This document shows, piece after piece, positions 26,101 through 33,656 of a stretch of 47,948 nucleotides of DNA. Source of the stretch: Phascolarctobacterium sp. (GTDB taxonomy: Bacteria; Bacillota; Negativicutes; Acidaminococcales; Acidaminococcaceae). A model generated the notes under the pieces. It did not search any database and was not told the DNA's origin. It saw only the letters and a list, made by a program, of their open reading frames with translations. Each line of letters starts with the position of its first letter. Position 1 is the first letter of the stretch. Both the position numbers and the translations under genes were made by a program. Where the stretch lies: the NCBI GenBank assembly GCA_020024105.1, contig JAHHUH010000014.1, positions 1 through 47,948 on the forward strand. Direction: 5' to 3'.

Positions 26101-26857
26101 GGAGGATGCCTGGCGTCAGGCTGCCTTTAGAATTTTTGGCGATGAGCAGGGCGTTTATGGTGCTGGTGTTTCCAACCTTTTGGAAGCTAAAAATTGGGAA
26201 ACCATTGATGATATTGCCGATGTCTTTGTCCGTTGGGGAGCTCATGCCTATGGTGGTAAATTTAAAGGTAAATTTTTGCCACAGCAATTTAGAAAGCGTT
26301 TAGGCGTTATGGACGTTACCATCAAGAATGAGGATAATCATGAAACTAATATGTTGAGTAGTGATGACTTTAATGCCTATCATGGTGGCATGATTGCGGC
26401 CGTGCGAAGCATTAAGGGCTCTGCGCCTCGTTCCTATTGTGGGGATACGGCGGATAGAAATAAGGTACAGGTCAGAAGCCTGCAGGAGCAGGCTAAACGC
26501 CTTTTTAGAAGTGAATGCATCAATCCTAAATTTATTGAGGGCATGATGAAGCACGGCTATAAGGGGGCAGCTGACCTGGCTAATATGGTAGCTCACAGCT
26601 ATCAGTGGGACGCTACCAGTGATGTGCTGGAGGATTGGATGTACGAGGAATATGCGAAGAAATATACCTTCGATCCTAAGGTCCAGGACTGGCTGCGTGA
26701 TGTTAATCCCTGGGCCCTTCAGCGTATGGCAGAGGTACTTTTGGAGGCCGACCAGCGTGGCTTATGGAAGGCACAGGAAGAAACAAAATTAGAATTACAG
26801 AAAATATATTTGTCTATAGAAGGAGAAATTGAGGAACGGAGCGATGAAAATTCCTAG
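23135..26857 (+). CDS. CobN/HmuS/BchH-like large subunit of a class I metal chelatase
   Basis: The 1240-residue protein is of the CobN-Mg chelatase family, with the core motif AHIGTHGSLEWLPGK around residues 528-545, the signature of the tetrapyrrole-binding active site. The N-terminal region resembles CobN. Known members insert Co2+ (CobN) or Mg2+ (BchH), and HmuS of Bacteroidetes heme operons is thought to remove iron from heme. The gene stands in an uptake operon without corrin-ring biosynthesis genes, so a heme-type dechelatase role is as likely as chelation. The probable motor subunits are at 27991 and 29035. It overlaps the radical SAM gene by 14 bases. Confidence 0.92.
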   Translation: MSRILFMTNVIRSLGMMQQALEQLQQEGKLPATDACQWITEETVWDGTWQERLQAVDLVYLKWMGTGLDTPFLRKAVDYLKLLHKKFYIDAAGSDVNELTNELQPEQIILLRDYAIYGGEENYYNLWQYMDQLLSGRSITAPAPQSLHWCGIYHPRAQKVYTDVEEYFADFCVPGRPTVGLLFYRDEWVWGDLTYQAALIEEAEAQGMNIISVFTNGQPVEEMGIPSLSQVCDKFFFHSEATKVDVLLNAIKFSSTSSGSLSLASLKRYDVPLLEVYTIMSTYEDWEKSFEGMNAMEVSISVSLPEFDGVIHGVPVASKKLFDNGDIRYLPIAERIGRMVSKAKKWANLKRKPNSEKKIAIIFHNYPPRNSNIGSAFGLDSIESVRCLLARMQAQGYKIDHLPVDTKEFIEELTANATNDKELLSEKQIARAAKVTKEEYLKFFNTMPQKVQEQLTKDWGRAPGDVMEFDGSLLVPGTMNGNVFITVQAPRGFGDDPSKIYHSPYCAPTHHYLAFYQWIRDIWQADAVAHIGTHGSLEWLPGKNAGLSNGCYPDLALGDLPNIYPYNMTITGEGIQAKRRGAACIIEHLPAPQAQAGVYDELEELEKVMDEYLDFRNSQPEQLDRLEQLVLEKVEAANLQEEVSYDLEQPFDEYISNLHNYITDLKNMEVHTGLHILGQVPEAEGLTEYLWILTRLENGSVPSLNQVLCGYYGLEYYQLLENSTKVYTPLQITYAKLLDRITEQSHTIITLLQEGNFTSEAVATVLQLPWVQRADQTVQESLRKICSYICETLYPNLCLTAQEQTNVLRGLSAGYVEPGPSGSPTSGGADLLPTGRNFYGVDPRTLPTPAAWELGQALGDRMIEQFIMDEGRYPENVGIVLWSGANMRSHGQCVAEFLYLLGLKPLYQSGSLRVKDVEVIPLAELKRPRIDVTARISGLFRDTMPSIVNLLDNAVLKVAGLADEPLDMNYVRKHIVEDSRELEEQGLSREDAWRQAAFRIFGDEQGVYGAGVSNLLEAKNWETIDDIADVFVRWGAHAYGGKFKGKFLPQQFRKRLGVMDVTIKNEDNHETNMLSSDDFNAYHGGMIAAVRSIKGSAPRSYCGDTADRNKVQVRSLQEQAKRLFRSECINPKFIEGMMKHGYKGAADLANMVAHSYQWDATSDVLEDWMYEEYAKKYTFDPKVQDWLRDVNPWALQRMAEVLLEADQRGLWKAQEETKLELQKIYLSIEGEIEERSDENS

Positions 26858-27884
26858 AATTAAGATGCTAGGGCTTAGCTTAACCGGTCAATGTAACTTT
26901 GCCTGCCGCTACTGCTATGCTGCAGAACATGCAGGGGAAAAGATGAGTATTGCTACTGCTTTACAGGCGGTAAAAATGGCGGCAGCTGCCGGTGAAGGAT
27001 TTGTTATCCAGTTTACCGGTGGCGAGCCGCTTTTAAATTTTTCCTGCTTGCAGGCAGTGGTAAAATACGTGAAGGAGCAGCAGCTGCCTGCATTGATGCA
27101 GGTTCAGACTAACGCCTCCCTTATAAATGAGGAGCGGGTTCTTTTCCTTAAACAGCATCGGGTGGGGATAGGAGTCAGCCTGGATGGCAAGCCTAAAATT
27201 AACGATCAGCTGCGACTGACGAAAACTGGTGAGGGAGCAACCAAATATATTCTTCAGGGTTTGGAAATTTTAAAGGAGCAGAATATCAGCTGCGGCTTAA
27301 CCTGTGTGGTAACTGCTGAAAATGTAGCTACGTTGGCAGATATTGTAGATATGGCTTATTTCCTGGGTAATGTTCGTAAAATAGGCTTTGATATATTGCG
27401 GGGACAGGGTAGGGGTGCGGGAATGGTACCGCCCTCTGAGGAGGCTATGGCAAGTGCGATGGAAGCCGTGTATGAGAGAAATAGGGCTTTAAGCCGATTT
27501 TTTGGCTATCGTCTGCTCATTACCCAACAACAGCGGGTGGAAAATCTTGCCAAGGGCTGTAGCGCTGCCTTTGGTCATTGCTATGCTATGAATGGGGAGG
27601 CAGCCTTTGTGGATGCCGGTGGAGCTATCTATGCCTGCTCCTCTCTGGTAGGATGGCCTGAGTTTTATCTGGGGAATGTAGCCCAGGGACCGGAGCCGGC
27701 TTTAGTAGATAAGGTACGGGGAAAAATTGCCACAGCTATGTCTTCCTGTACCGCCTGTGAGCAGTTTAGGCTTTGCGGTGGCGGCTGCTATGCCCGTTGG
27801 TTTGCAGCTCCTTTTAGTATGGCTTATAAAAGTGAATGTGCTATGCAAAAAGTATCGATTCTTAATGCAAATTTAAATAAATAA
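26844..27884 (+). CDS. radical SAM protein with SPASM-type auxiliary clusters
   Basis: The 346-residue protein has the radical SAM CxxxCxxC motif at Cys17, Cys21 and Cys24 (CNFACRYC) and GGEP at 59-62. The C-terminal SPASM domain has Cys239, Cys246, Cys265, then the CxxCx5Cx3C pattern at 302, 305, 311, 315 and a last Cys332. SPASM proteins that act on tetrapyrroles include NirJ, AhbC and AhbD; others modify peptides. In this operon a tetrapyrrole substrate is the simplest inference. ATG 26844 follows GAGGAACGG; it overlaps the chelatase gene by 14 bases. It is the last gene before a new promoter. Confidence 0.9.
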   Translation: MKIPRIKMLGLSLTGQCNFACRYCYAAEHAGEKMSIATALQAVKMAAAAGEGFVIQFTGGEPLLNFSCLQAVVKYVKEQQLPALMQVQTNASLINEERVLFLKQHRVGIGVSLDGKPKINDQLRLTKTGEGATKYILQGLEILKEQNISCGLTCVVTAENVATLADIVDMAYFLGNVRKIGFDILRGQGRGAGMVPPSEEAMASAMEAVYERNRALSRFFGYRLLITQQQRVENLAKGCSAAFGHCYAMNGEAAFVDAGGAIYACSSLVGWPEFYLGNVAQGPEPALVDKVRGKIATAMSSCTACEQFRLCGGGCYARWFAAPFSMAYKSECAMQKVSILNANLNK

Positions 27885-27904
27885 GAAATATTTTCTTTTA
27901 TCTG

Positions 27905-27935
27905 TTGAGGGTGTAGTTGATATATAGTTTATAAT
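27905..27935 (+). promoter_or_regulatory. MerR-type promoter 3, chelatase I/D operon
   Basis: TTGAGG (27905-27910), 19-base spacer GTGTAGTTGATATATAGTT, TATAAT (27930-27935). The -35 is weak and the -10 perfect, with the island's TATATAGTT core. Confidence 0.75.
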
Positions 27936-27948
27936 AACAGATATGGAT

Positions 27949-27964
27949 TGTGATAAAAATCACA
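27949..27964 (+). promoter_or_regulatory. CRP/FNR-like palindrome downstream of promoter 3
   Basis: TGTGATAAAAATCACA is a perfect-arm dyad TGTGA-N6-TCACA, the CRP/FNR-family consensus. It starts 13 bases after the -10, so a bound protein would block the promoter. It could instead be a small leader hairpin. Confidence 0.4.
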
Positions 27965-27990
27965 GCAAATAGAAATGGAGAGAAAGATAA

Positions 27991-29013
27991 GTGAAAAGAA
28001 CAGCTGTCTACCCATTTACTGCTATTGTTGGGCAGAATGATATGAAATTAGCCTTGATATTAAATATTATCAATCCGGCTCTGGGAGGAGTGTTAATTAA
28101 AGGTGAAAAGGGTACTGCTAAATCAACTGCAGTTCGCGCATTGGCCGAGCTGTTACCACAGATGGACGTTGTCCATGGTTGCAAATTCAATTGTAATCCT
28201 CATGAACCTCATCTTTTGTGCGATTCTTGTGCACAAATTTATGCGTCTGGTACGCCTTTTACCATAGAGAAAGCCAAAATGCGCGTGGTAGAGTTACCAG
28301 TCAGCGCTACTGAGGATCGTGTAGTTGGTACCTTGGATATTGAGCATGCTATTAAGCATGGTGAAAAAAAATTTGAAGCTGGTATTTTAGCTCAGGCCAA
28401 TCGTAATATTTTATATGTGGATGAGATAAATTTGTTGGATGACCATGTGGTGGATGTGCTGCTGGATGCTGCGGCCATGGGTATCAATACAGTGGAACGC
28501 GAGGGCGTGTCCTATTCCCATCCGGCCCGTTTTGTCCTGGTTGGTACTATGAATCCTGAGGAGGGTGATATCCGTCCTCAATTATTAGACCGTTTTGGAC
28601 TTTCAGTGGTCGTTGTCGGTGAACATGAGCCCGAGCAGCGTGTAGAAGTTATTAAACGCAGACTGGCTTATGAGGCTGATGCAGATGCTTTCATTGCCTC
28701 CTATAAGGATGAACAGGAAAAATTAGCGGCTCGTATTATGCAGGCTCGTAGTCTTTTAGCCCAGGTAACTATTGCTGATGACCTGTTAGCTAAGGTTGCC
28801 CGCTTATCTATTGAATTGGGTGTGGATGGACATCGTGCCGATATTACTGTTATTAAGACAGCCTTGACTCTGGCGGCTTTTAATGGACGCCAGCAGGTAG
28901 AGCTGGAGGATGTAAAGGGGGCTGCTAGGCTAGTGCTGCCCCACCGTATGCGTAGACGTCCCTTTGAGGAAGGCCAGTTGGATTGGAGTAAAGTGGAAAG
29001 CTTTTTAGCTTAA
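27991..29013 (+). CDS. BchI/ChlI-like AAA+ chelatase subunit
   Basis: The 340-residue AAA+ ATPase has Walker A GEKGTAKST (residues 38-46), Walker B ILYVDEIN and the C-terminal helical domain ending VLPHRMRRRPFE, which matches magnesium chelatase I subunits. Four cysteines (64, 68, 77, 80) in a short insertion HGCKFNC...CDSC look like a zinc site. With the D-like subunit it forms the ATP-driven motor for a class I chelatase. The partner is probably the CobN-like protein at 23135. GTG 27991 is the start, after AATGGAGAGAAAGATAA. It is 22 bases before the D gene. Confidence 0.93.
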   Translation: MKRTAVYPFTAIVGQNDMKLALILNIINPALGGVLIKGEKGTAKSTAVRALAELLPQMDVVHGCKFNCNPHEPHLLCDSCAQIYASGTPFTIEKAKMRVVELPVSATEDRVVGTLDIEHAIKHGEKKFEAGILAQANRNILYVDEINLLDDHVVDVLLDAAAMGINTVEREGVSYSHPARFVLVGTMNPEEGDIRPQLLDRFGLSVVVVGEHEPEQRVEVIKRRLAYEADADAFIASYKDEQEKLAARIMQARSLLAQVTIADDLLAKVARLSIELGVDGHRADITVIKTALTLAAFNGRQQVELEDVKGAARLVLPHRMRRRPFEEGQLDWSKVESFLA

Positions 29014-29034
29014 AGGGCTATGGAGGAAGGTTAA

Positions 29035-30957
29035 ATGTTTAAGCAGGCCATATATCCCTTCGCGGCTATTGTTGGTCAGGAAGAGGTTAAGCAGGCTGTT
29101 TTAGCAGCTTTGGTCAATCCCCAGGTAGGCGGCTTGTTAATTGGTGGCCGTAAGGGCACCGCAAAAACAACCCTGGTCCGTTCCGCCCAGGCTCTGCTTC
29201 CTAACCAGGAGATTATCAATCTGCCGTTAAATGTCACTGAGGACATGCTTTTTGGCAGTATAGATATTGAACAGGCCGTAAGTAAGGGTGAACGGAAATT
29301 CCTTCTCGGTATTATGAACCGTGCCGATGGTCAATTTATATACATTGATGAAGCTAATCTATTGCGTCAGGAGCTGCTGTTGGCAGTTCTGGATACTAAT
29401 GAAGCCGGCTTTAACCATGTGGAAAGGGATGGTATTTCCTATGAGCAGGCGGTGCAGTATACTGTGCTGGCCACCATGAATCCAGAGGAGGGAACTCTGT
29501 CCCAGCCAATTCTTGATCGTTTTGGCATGTATGTGGATGTACAAAATGAAGAACGGCTGGAGCAGCGAGTAGAAATTATTAAAAGGAATATAGCCTTTAG
29601 CCGGGATATGGAGCATTTTCAGGCTGTCTATGCTCAGGCTAATGCCGCTCTGGCACTCAAAATAGCTCAGGCCAGAAAGCTTTTACCGACTATTGAATTT
29701 ACGGCAGCCATGATTAAACTGGCGGCCCAGATGTGTGCTCAGGCTTTTTGTGCCGGTCATCGGGCAGAGCTTTATCTGTTAGAAACAGCCAGGGCTCTTG
29801 CCGCTCTTGCTGGTCGTAATTACCTGCTTCCGCAGGATATGGATAGAGCTGCTGTTTATGTGCTGCCCCACCGGATGCGTATTCCGCCGGAGCAGGAAGA
29901 AAATAACCCCAACCAGGAACAGGAGGAAGATACTGATTCTGAAGTGAAGGAGGAACAGGATAACGACTCCGCCGACAGTGCTGAGCACGTAACACCGCCC
30001 CAATCACCAGATACAGAGGATGCTCCACCGGATGCGGAGGGACAGCAGGATGGGGACAACGATATCCAGCCCCAGCAGGAGCCCGATAAGCAGCAGACAG
30101 CTCCTGAGGAGGAGTTGGCGGCAATTGATAGAAAATTTGTTCTTCCAAAAATCGTCGTGGAGATGGGTAAAAATAATCTTAAGCGGCGTGGAAGCGGTAA
30201 GCGTAGCATCACCAGGACGGATTTAAAGCAGGGGCGCTATGTTAGGGCTGAATTGCCTAAGGGTAAGGTAGAGGATTTAGCCTTTGACGCAACTATTCGT
30301 GCTGCTGCTCCTTACCAGGTATTGCGGGTAGCTAACGATTGTGCTTTGAATATCCACAAGGATGATTTAAGACAGAAGGTTAGAGAAAAGCGTATTGGGA
30401 ATACCTTTCTCTTTGCTGTGGATGCCAGTGGTTCCATGGGTGCCAGGAAACGTATGGGTGCAGTTAAGGGAGCAATCTTTTATATGCTGCAGGATGCCTA
30501 TCAGAAGCGTGACCGGGTAGGAATGCTGGCCTTTCGGCGTGACCGGGCCGAGGTGTTACTACCCATTACCCGCAGCGTTGACCTGGCGCAAAAATGTCTG
30601 GCTGAGATGTCTACCGGTGGTAAAACACCACTGGCAGACGCCTTAGCAGTTTCTCTGCAGCTATTAACCAGAATGAATAAACAGGACAGTGAGATGGAGC
30701 CGATTTTGGTTTTAGTTACTGATGGTAGGGCTAATGCAGTAGAAGCCGATGGTGGCGACCCTGTAGCTGCGGCTGTGAAAATGGCGGAGCGGCTTAGGAG
30801 GGCTGCAATTACCTCCGTGGTTATTGATACGGAAAGTGATTTTATAAAATTAGGAATAGCGAAAAAAATTGCTCAGGCCATGGGTGCAAGCTACTATAGC
30901 TTGCAGAAATTGAGCAAGGAGCAGATTTTGCACATCGTCCGTCAGATAGAGAAATAA
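29035..30957 (+). CDS. BchD/ChlD-like chelatase subunit (AAA+ plus VWA domain)
   Basis: The 640-residue protein has an N-terminal AAA+ domain (GGRKGTAKTT at about 37-46, YIDEANLL). An acidic, Gln/Pro-rich linker spans about 283-365. A C-terminal von Willebrand A domain carries the MIDAS motif DASGSMGA (about residue 462) and a T..TP segment (GGKTPLADAL). This is the D subunit layout, which links the I ring to the large subunit. The order I-D after the CobN-like gene mirrors magnesium chelatase sets. ATG 29035 follows GGAGGAAGG. Confidence 0.93.
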   Translation: MFKQAIYPFAAIVGQEEVKQAVLAALVNPQVGGLLIGGRKGTAKTTLVRSAQALLPNQEIINLPLNVTEDMLFGSIDIEQAVSKGERKFLLGIMNRADGQFIYIDEANLLRQELLLAVLDTNEAGFNHVERDGISYEQAVQYTVLATMNPEEGTLSQPILDRFGMYVDVQNEERLEQRVEIIKRNIAFSRDMEHFQAVYAQANAALALKIAQARKLLPTIEFTAAMIKLAAQMCAQAFCAGHRAELYLLETARALAALAGRNYLLPQDMDRAAVYVLPHRMRIPPEQEENNPNQEQEEDTDSEVKEEQDNDSADSAEHVTPPQSPDTEDAPPDAEGQQDGDNDIQPQQEPDKQQTAPEEELAAIDRKFVLPKIVVEMGKNNLKRRGSGKRSITRTDLKQGRYVRAELPKGKVEDLAFDATIRAAAPYQVLRVANDCALNIHKDDLRQKVREKRIGNTFLFAVDASGSMGARKRMGAVKGAIFYMLQDAYQKRDRVGMLAFRRDRAEVLLPITRSVDLAQKCLAEMSTGGKTPLADALAVSLQLLTRMNKQDSEMEPILVLVTDGRANAVEADGGDPVAAAVKMAERLRRAAITSVVIDTESDFIKLGIAKKIAQAMGASYYSLQKLSKEQILHIVRQIEK

Positions 30958-31000
30958 TGGGGACGGATGTCGGAAAAGCTGTTAAAAAAGATTCAGTTAT

Positions 31001-31029
31001 CGAAACCAATGGACAATAAATTGGTTTCG
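31001..31029. repeat. 10-bp inverted repeat upstream of the first TonB receptor
   Basis: CGAAACCAAT (31001-31010) and ATTGGTTTCG (31020-31029) flank GGACAATAA. There is no T run after it, so it is not a standard terminator; it could be an operator or an RNA hairpin that stabilises or attenuates the message. Confidence 0.6.
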
Positions 31030-31069
31030 GACTAAATAAATTATTTGCTTTTTAAAGGAGAGATTTCGG

Positions 31070-32950
31070 ATGAAGAAAGTTGTTTCTAAAGCTTGTTTAA
31101 TGACGGCCTTGCTTTTAGGTGGATTGACTTGTGTAGAAGGTACTGTTAGTGCAGCAGGTATGCAGGAATTTGTCTTAGACCCCATGGTTGTTACTGCTCA
31201 AAGAACAGAAAAAAGGGATATCGATGTTCCGGCAACTACTAAGGTTATAGACGCACAGCAGATTAAGGACGCCGGCTATAAGAATGTTTTTGATGCTATT
31301 GAGCATCAGGTAGGCTTAACCAGCACCGGTTATGGTGATGCAGGTCAGGATTATGGCTTTAGCTCTGGTAGAACTGTCATTCGTGGTTATGATCGTGGTA
31401 CTCTGGTCATGGTGGATGGCATTCCCATGAACCTGAAAAATTATAACTCCCTTTCCGGTATTCCCATTGATATGGTACAAAAAATTGAAATAATCAAGGG
31501 TGCAGCTGGTACCCTTTATGGCAGTGAAGCCATGGGCGGCGTTATTAATATTATTACTAAGAGACCTGCAGGCGAAGAGAAATTCAAGGTCAAAGGTACC
31601 GTTGGTAATTATTACAAGGATTGGGGCATGACTTATGCTAATGAAAAGCTGATTTTGAGTGTGGGCAAGGAATACTCCGATAATATCTCGCATTCCAATG
31701 ACTATCCTGCCGGTTCTGATACTGACTGGTGGGTTGGTAAGGGACAAACCGATCGTGCTGCCCTGGCCGCTCAGTTGAGTGATAAATTAGGCTTTAATAT
31801 CATGTATGAAAATGGTGATATTACTAGAGGTGGTACCAAATATAAAAAGAATGGTGATATCTCTAAAAAATACGATTACGTTTATGACAATGAAAAGGTA
31901 ATTACCGGCCTCCACTACGATGATGCAGAGCATGGTTTGAAGGGGGTTATCGGATATAATTACCGTCAGGTTGATGGTTTTGATTTTGTTGCTGATAAGC
32001 CGGTAAGCTCCTCTGCTGATTTATCCAGTTATATTGCCGACGTGCAAAAGAAATGGGAATTAGGTGATAATACCTTAATTGCCGGTTACAGCTTTAAGAG
32101 GGAAGATTATGAGAATAAGGTTAACGATGCTAATAAGGCACATCGTAGCAGCAGTTCTCTTTATCTGTCCTATGAAAATGTTTTTAACGATAAATTTAGT
32201 GCAACTTTAGGACTCCGCGGTGAATTCATCAATGATCCCTATGATGATCAGAACATTGTCAATCCCCAGTTCCAAACCCTATATAAGATTGATGGGGACA
32301 CTTCCTGGTTTGTTAATATCGGTAAGGCCTTCCAGATGCCGACAGTAGATGCCTATTTCGGTAAGAAGGGAGCTCACCGCGAACTGGACCCAGAAGAAGG
32401 TTGGACCTATGAAACCGGCTTCAAAAAGGTTTTTGAAAATAAGAGTATAAAGTTGTCCATTTACCATATGGATTTTGATAATAAATTAGGCTGGTCCGAT
32501 AAGGATAAAGATACTGGTGAACAATATGCCATCAACAAGGGTGAATTTAAAAATACCGGTGTTGAAGTGGAATATTCTCAGATAGTGGATGATAACTGGT
32601 CCTATAGCTTAGCTTTGGGCTACGGCAATCCTGAAATTAAGGATCCTACCAAAAACGTCGGTTGGGTACAGGATGCCGGGAAATTGGACGGTGCAGCTTC
32701 CGTAACCTATGCAGCTGATAAGCTGAGAAGTACTCTTTCCTTTAAATATTTAGGTGATCGTGAGGAATACAAGGGACGTACCATCCCTGTTAGAAGTCGT
32801 CTGACCTGGAATACCTCCTACGACCTTACAAAAAATGATAATTTAACTCTAACCCTGAATAACCTTTTGGACCATGATAATTACTCTAATAAATATGGTA
32901 ATCTGGACCTGCCCTTCAATTGGAGATTGATGTATACCAGAAGCTTCTAG
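31070..32950 (+). CDS. TonB-dependent outer-membrane receptor 1
   Basis: The 626-residue protein has a signal peptide (MKKVVSKACLMTALLLGGLT, cleavage after SAAG region). A TonB-box-like segment VLDPMVVTAQR follows, then the plug domain (about residues 50-165, with VIRGYDRGTLVMVDGIPMNL and GSEAMGGVINIITKR), and a C-terminal 22-strand beta-barrel ending in an aromatic residue (YTRSF). Such receptors import heme, cobalamin, siderophores and other large ligands. It follows the chelatase D gene by 112 bases without a clear terminator, so read-through is likely. AAAGGAGAG precedes the ATG. The ligand cannot be read from the sequence. Confidence 0.95.
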   Translation: MKKVVSKACLMTALLLGGLTCVEGTVSAAGMQEFVLDPMVVTAQRTEKRDIDVPATTKVIDAQQIKDAGYKNVFDAIEHQVGLTSTGYGDAGQDYGFSSGRTVIRGYDRGTLVMVDGIPMNLKNYNSLSGIPIDMVQKIEIIKGAAGTLYGSEAMGGVINIITKRPAGEEKFKVKGTVGNYYKDWGMTYANEKLILSVGKEYSDNISHSNDYPAGSDTDWWVGKGQTDRAALAAQLSDKLGFNIMYENGDITRGGTKYKKNGDISKKYDYVYDNEKVITGLHYDDAEHGLKGVIGYNYRQVDGFDFVADKPVSSSADLSSYIADVQKKWELGDNTLIAGYSFKREDYENKVNDANKAHRSSSSLYLSYENVFNDKFSATLGLRGEFINDPYDDQNIVNPQFQTLYKIDGDTSWFVNIGKAFQMPTVDAYFGKKGAHRELDPEEGWTYETGFKKVFENKSIKLSIYHMDFDNKLGWSDKDKDTGEQYAINKGEFKNTGVEVEYSQIVDDNWSYSLALGYGNPEIKDPTKNVGWVQDAGKLDGAASVTYAADKLRSTLSFKYLGDREEYKGRTIPVRSRLTWNTSYDLTKNDNLTLTLNNLLDHDNYSNKYGNLDLPFNWRLMYTRSF

Positions 32951-33005
32951 GTTGACGGCTGAATGATGAAAGATTACTCATATTAATTTGCTAAGGTGTT
33001 TACAT

Positions 33006-33506
33006 ATGTGTGCTTCAGTGGCTAAGGAAACTGTTTCCCGGCCTACGGACCAGGAAAAGCTAATTACTACTTTACATACTAACTTTAATTATGATAAAGT
33101 AGTACTTGCAAGGTATTTAGATAAAGGAATTAGTCCTAATGATTTACGGACGTTGTGTAAATATGCTCATTATGCACAAGTGTCCTTGGAAAAGGTAGCG
33201 GCTTTGCGGGAAAAGTATGTCTGGACTAGAGTAAGATTTTTACTTGGTTTAACTCCTGAAAGGTTATATGAAAGGGAGTTGGCTTATAAAGCAGAGCGTC
33301 TGCATAGGGGTGCTGGTCTGGAGCCGGAGCTGACGAAAGCATACCTGCGCTTGGGCTTTGCTTCCCATCAGGTGAAGCGGGCCCGCTACATTGCCAGTCA
33401 TTGTGATGTTCCTTTATTAGATATTTTAAATATGAAAACTCGTCAATTAAAGTGGCCCGATGTGGCCGAGAAGCTGGGATTACCAAGGGATGCCTGTATG
33501 AAATAG
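33006..33506 (+). CDS. small helical repeat protein of unknown function
   Basis: The 166-residue cytoplasmic protein has two related helical segments of about 45 residues, at 35-82 (LDKGISPNDLRTLCKYAHYA and onward) and 97-143 (GAGLEPELTKAYLRLGFASH and onward). It ends KWPDVAEKLGLPRDACMK. No catalytic motif is visible. ATG 33006 follows AAGGTG with 7-base spacing; the in-frame TTG 32988 is less likely. It is the last gene before a strong terminator and follows the TonB receptor by 55 bases. It could be a regulator or a structural partner, but no family is recognised. Confidence 0.75.
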   Translation: MCASVAKETVSRPTDQEKLITTLHTNFNYDKVVLARYLDKGISPNDLRTLCKYAHYAQVSLEKVAALREKYVWTRVRFLLGLTPERLYERELAYKAERLHRGAGLEPELTKAYLRLGFASHQVKRARYIASHCDVPLLDILNMKTRQLKWPDVAEKLGLPRDACMK

Positions 33507-33514
33507 TATTTGTA

Positions 33515-33552
33515 GAGGTAAGGGCCTATTATAGGCCCCTACCTCCTTTTTT
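33515..33552 (+). terminator. intrinsic terminator
   Basis: GAGGTA pairs with TACCTC and GGGCCTA with TAGGCCC across one mismatch, loop TTA, followed by CTTTTTT. It ends the I-D-TonB transcript. Confidence 0.93.
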
Positions 33553-33580
33553 CTAGGGTTATCCGCTAGTAGAGCAGTAT

Positions 33581-33609
33581 TTATCTTTGTAAAGGTTAAG
33601 GAAAGATAA
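33581..33609. repeat. inverted repeat before the ABC ATPase gene
   Basis: TTATCTTT (33581-33588) and AAAGATAA (33602-33609) are perfect 8-bp arms 13 bases apart. No good promoter was found in the 33553-33656 gap, so this might be an operator or leader hairpin. Confidence 0.45.
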
Positions 33610-33656
33610 TGAGCTGGGCAGGATAAGGCGTAGCTTGTAGTAATGGAGAAGAGAAA

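Noticed and set aside
23135..30957. Chlorophyll magnesium chelatase BchHID
   Set aside because: The I and D subunits look alike, but the large subunit is CobN-like and no other chlorophyll or bacteriochlorophyll genes occur. A dietary chlorophyll substrate cannot be excluded but has no direct support.
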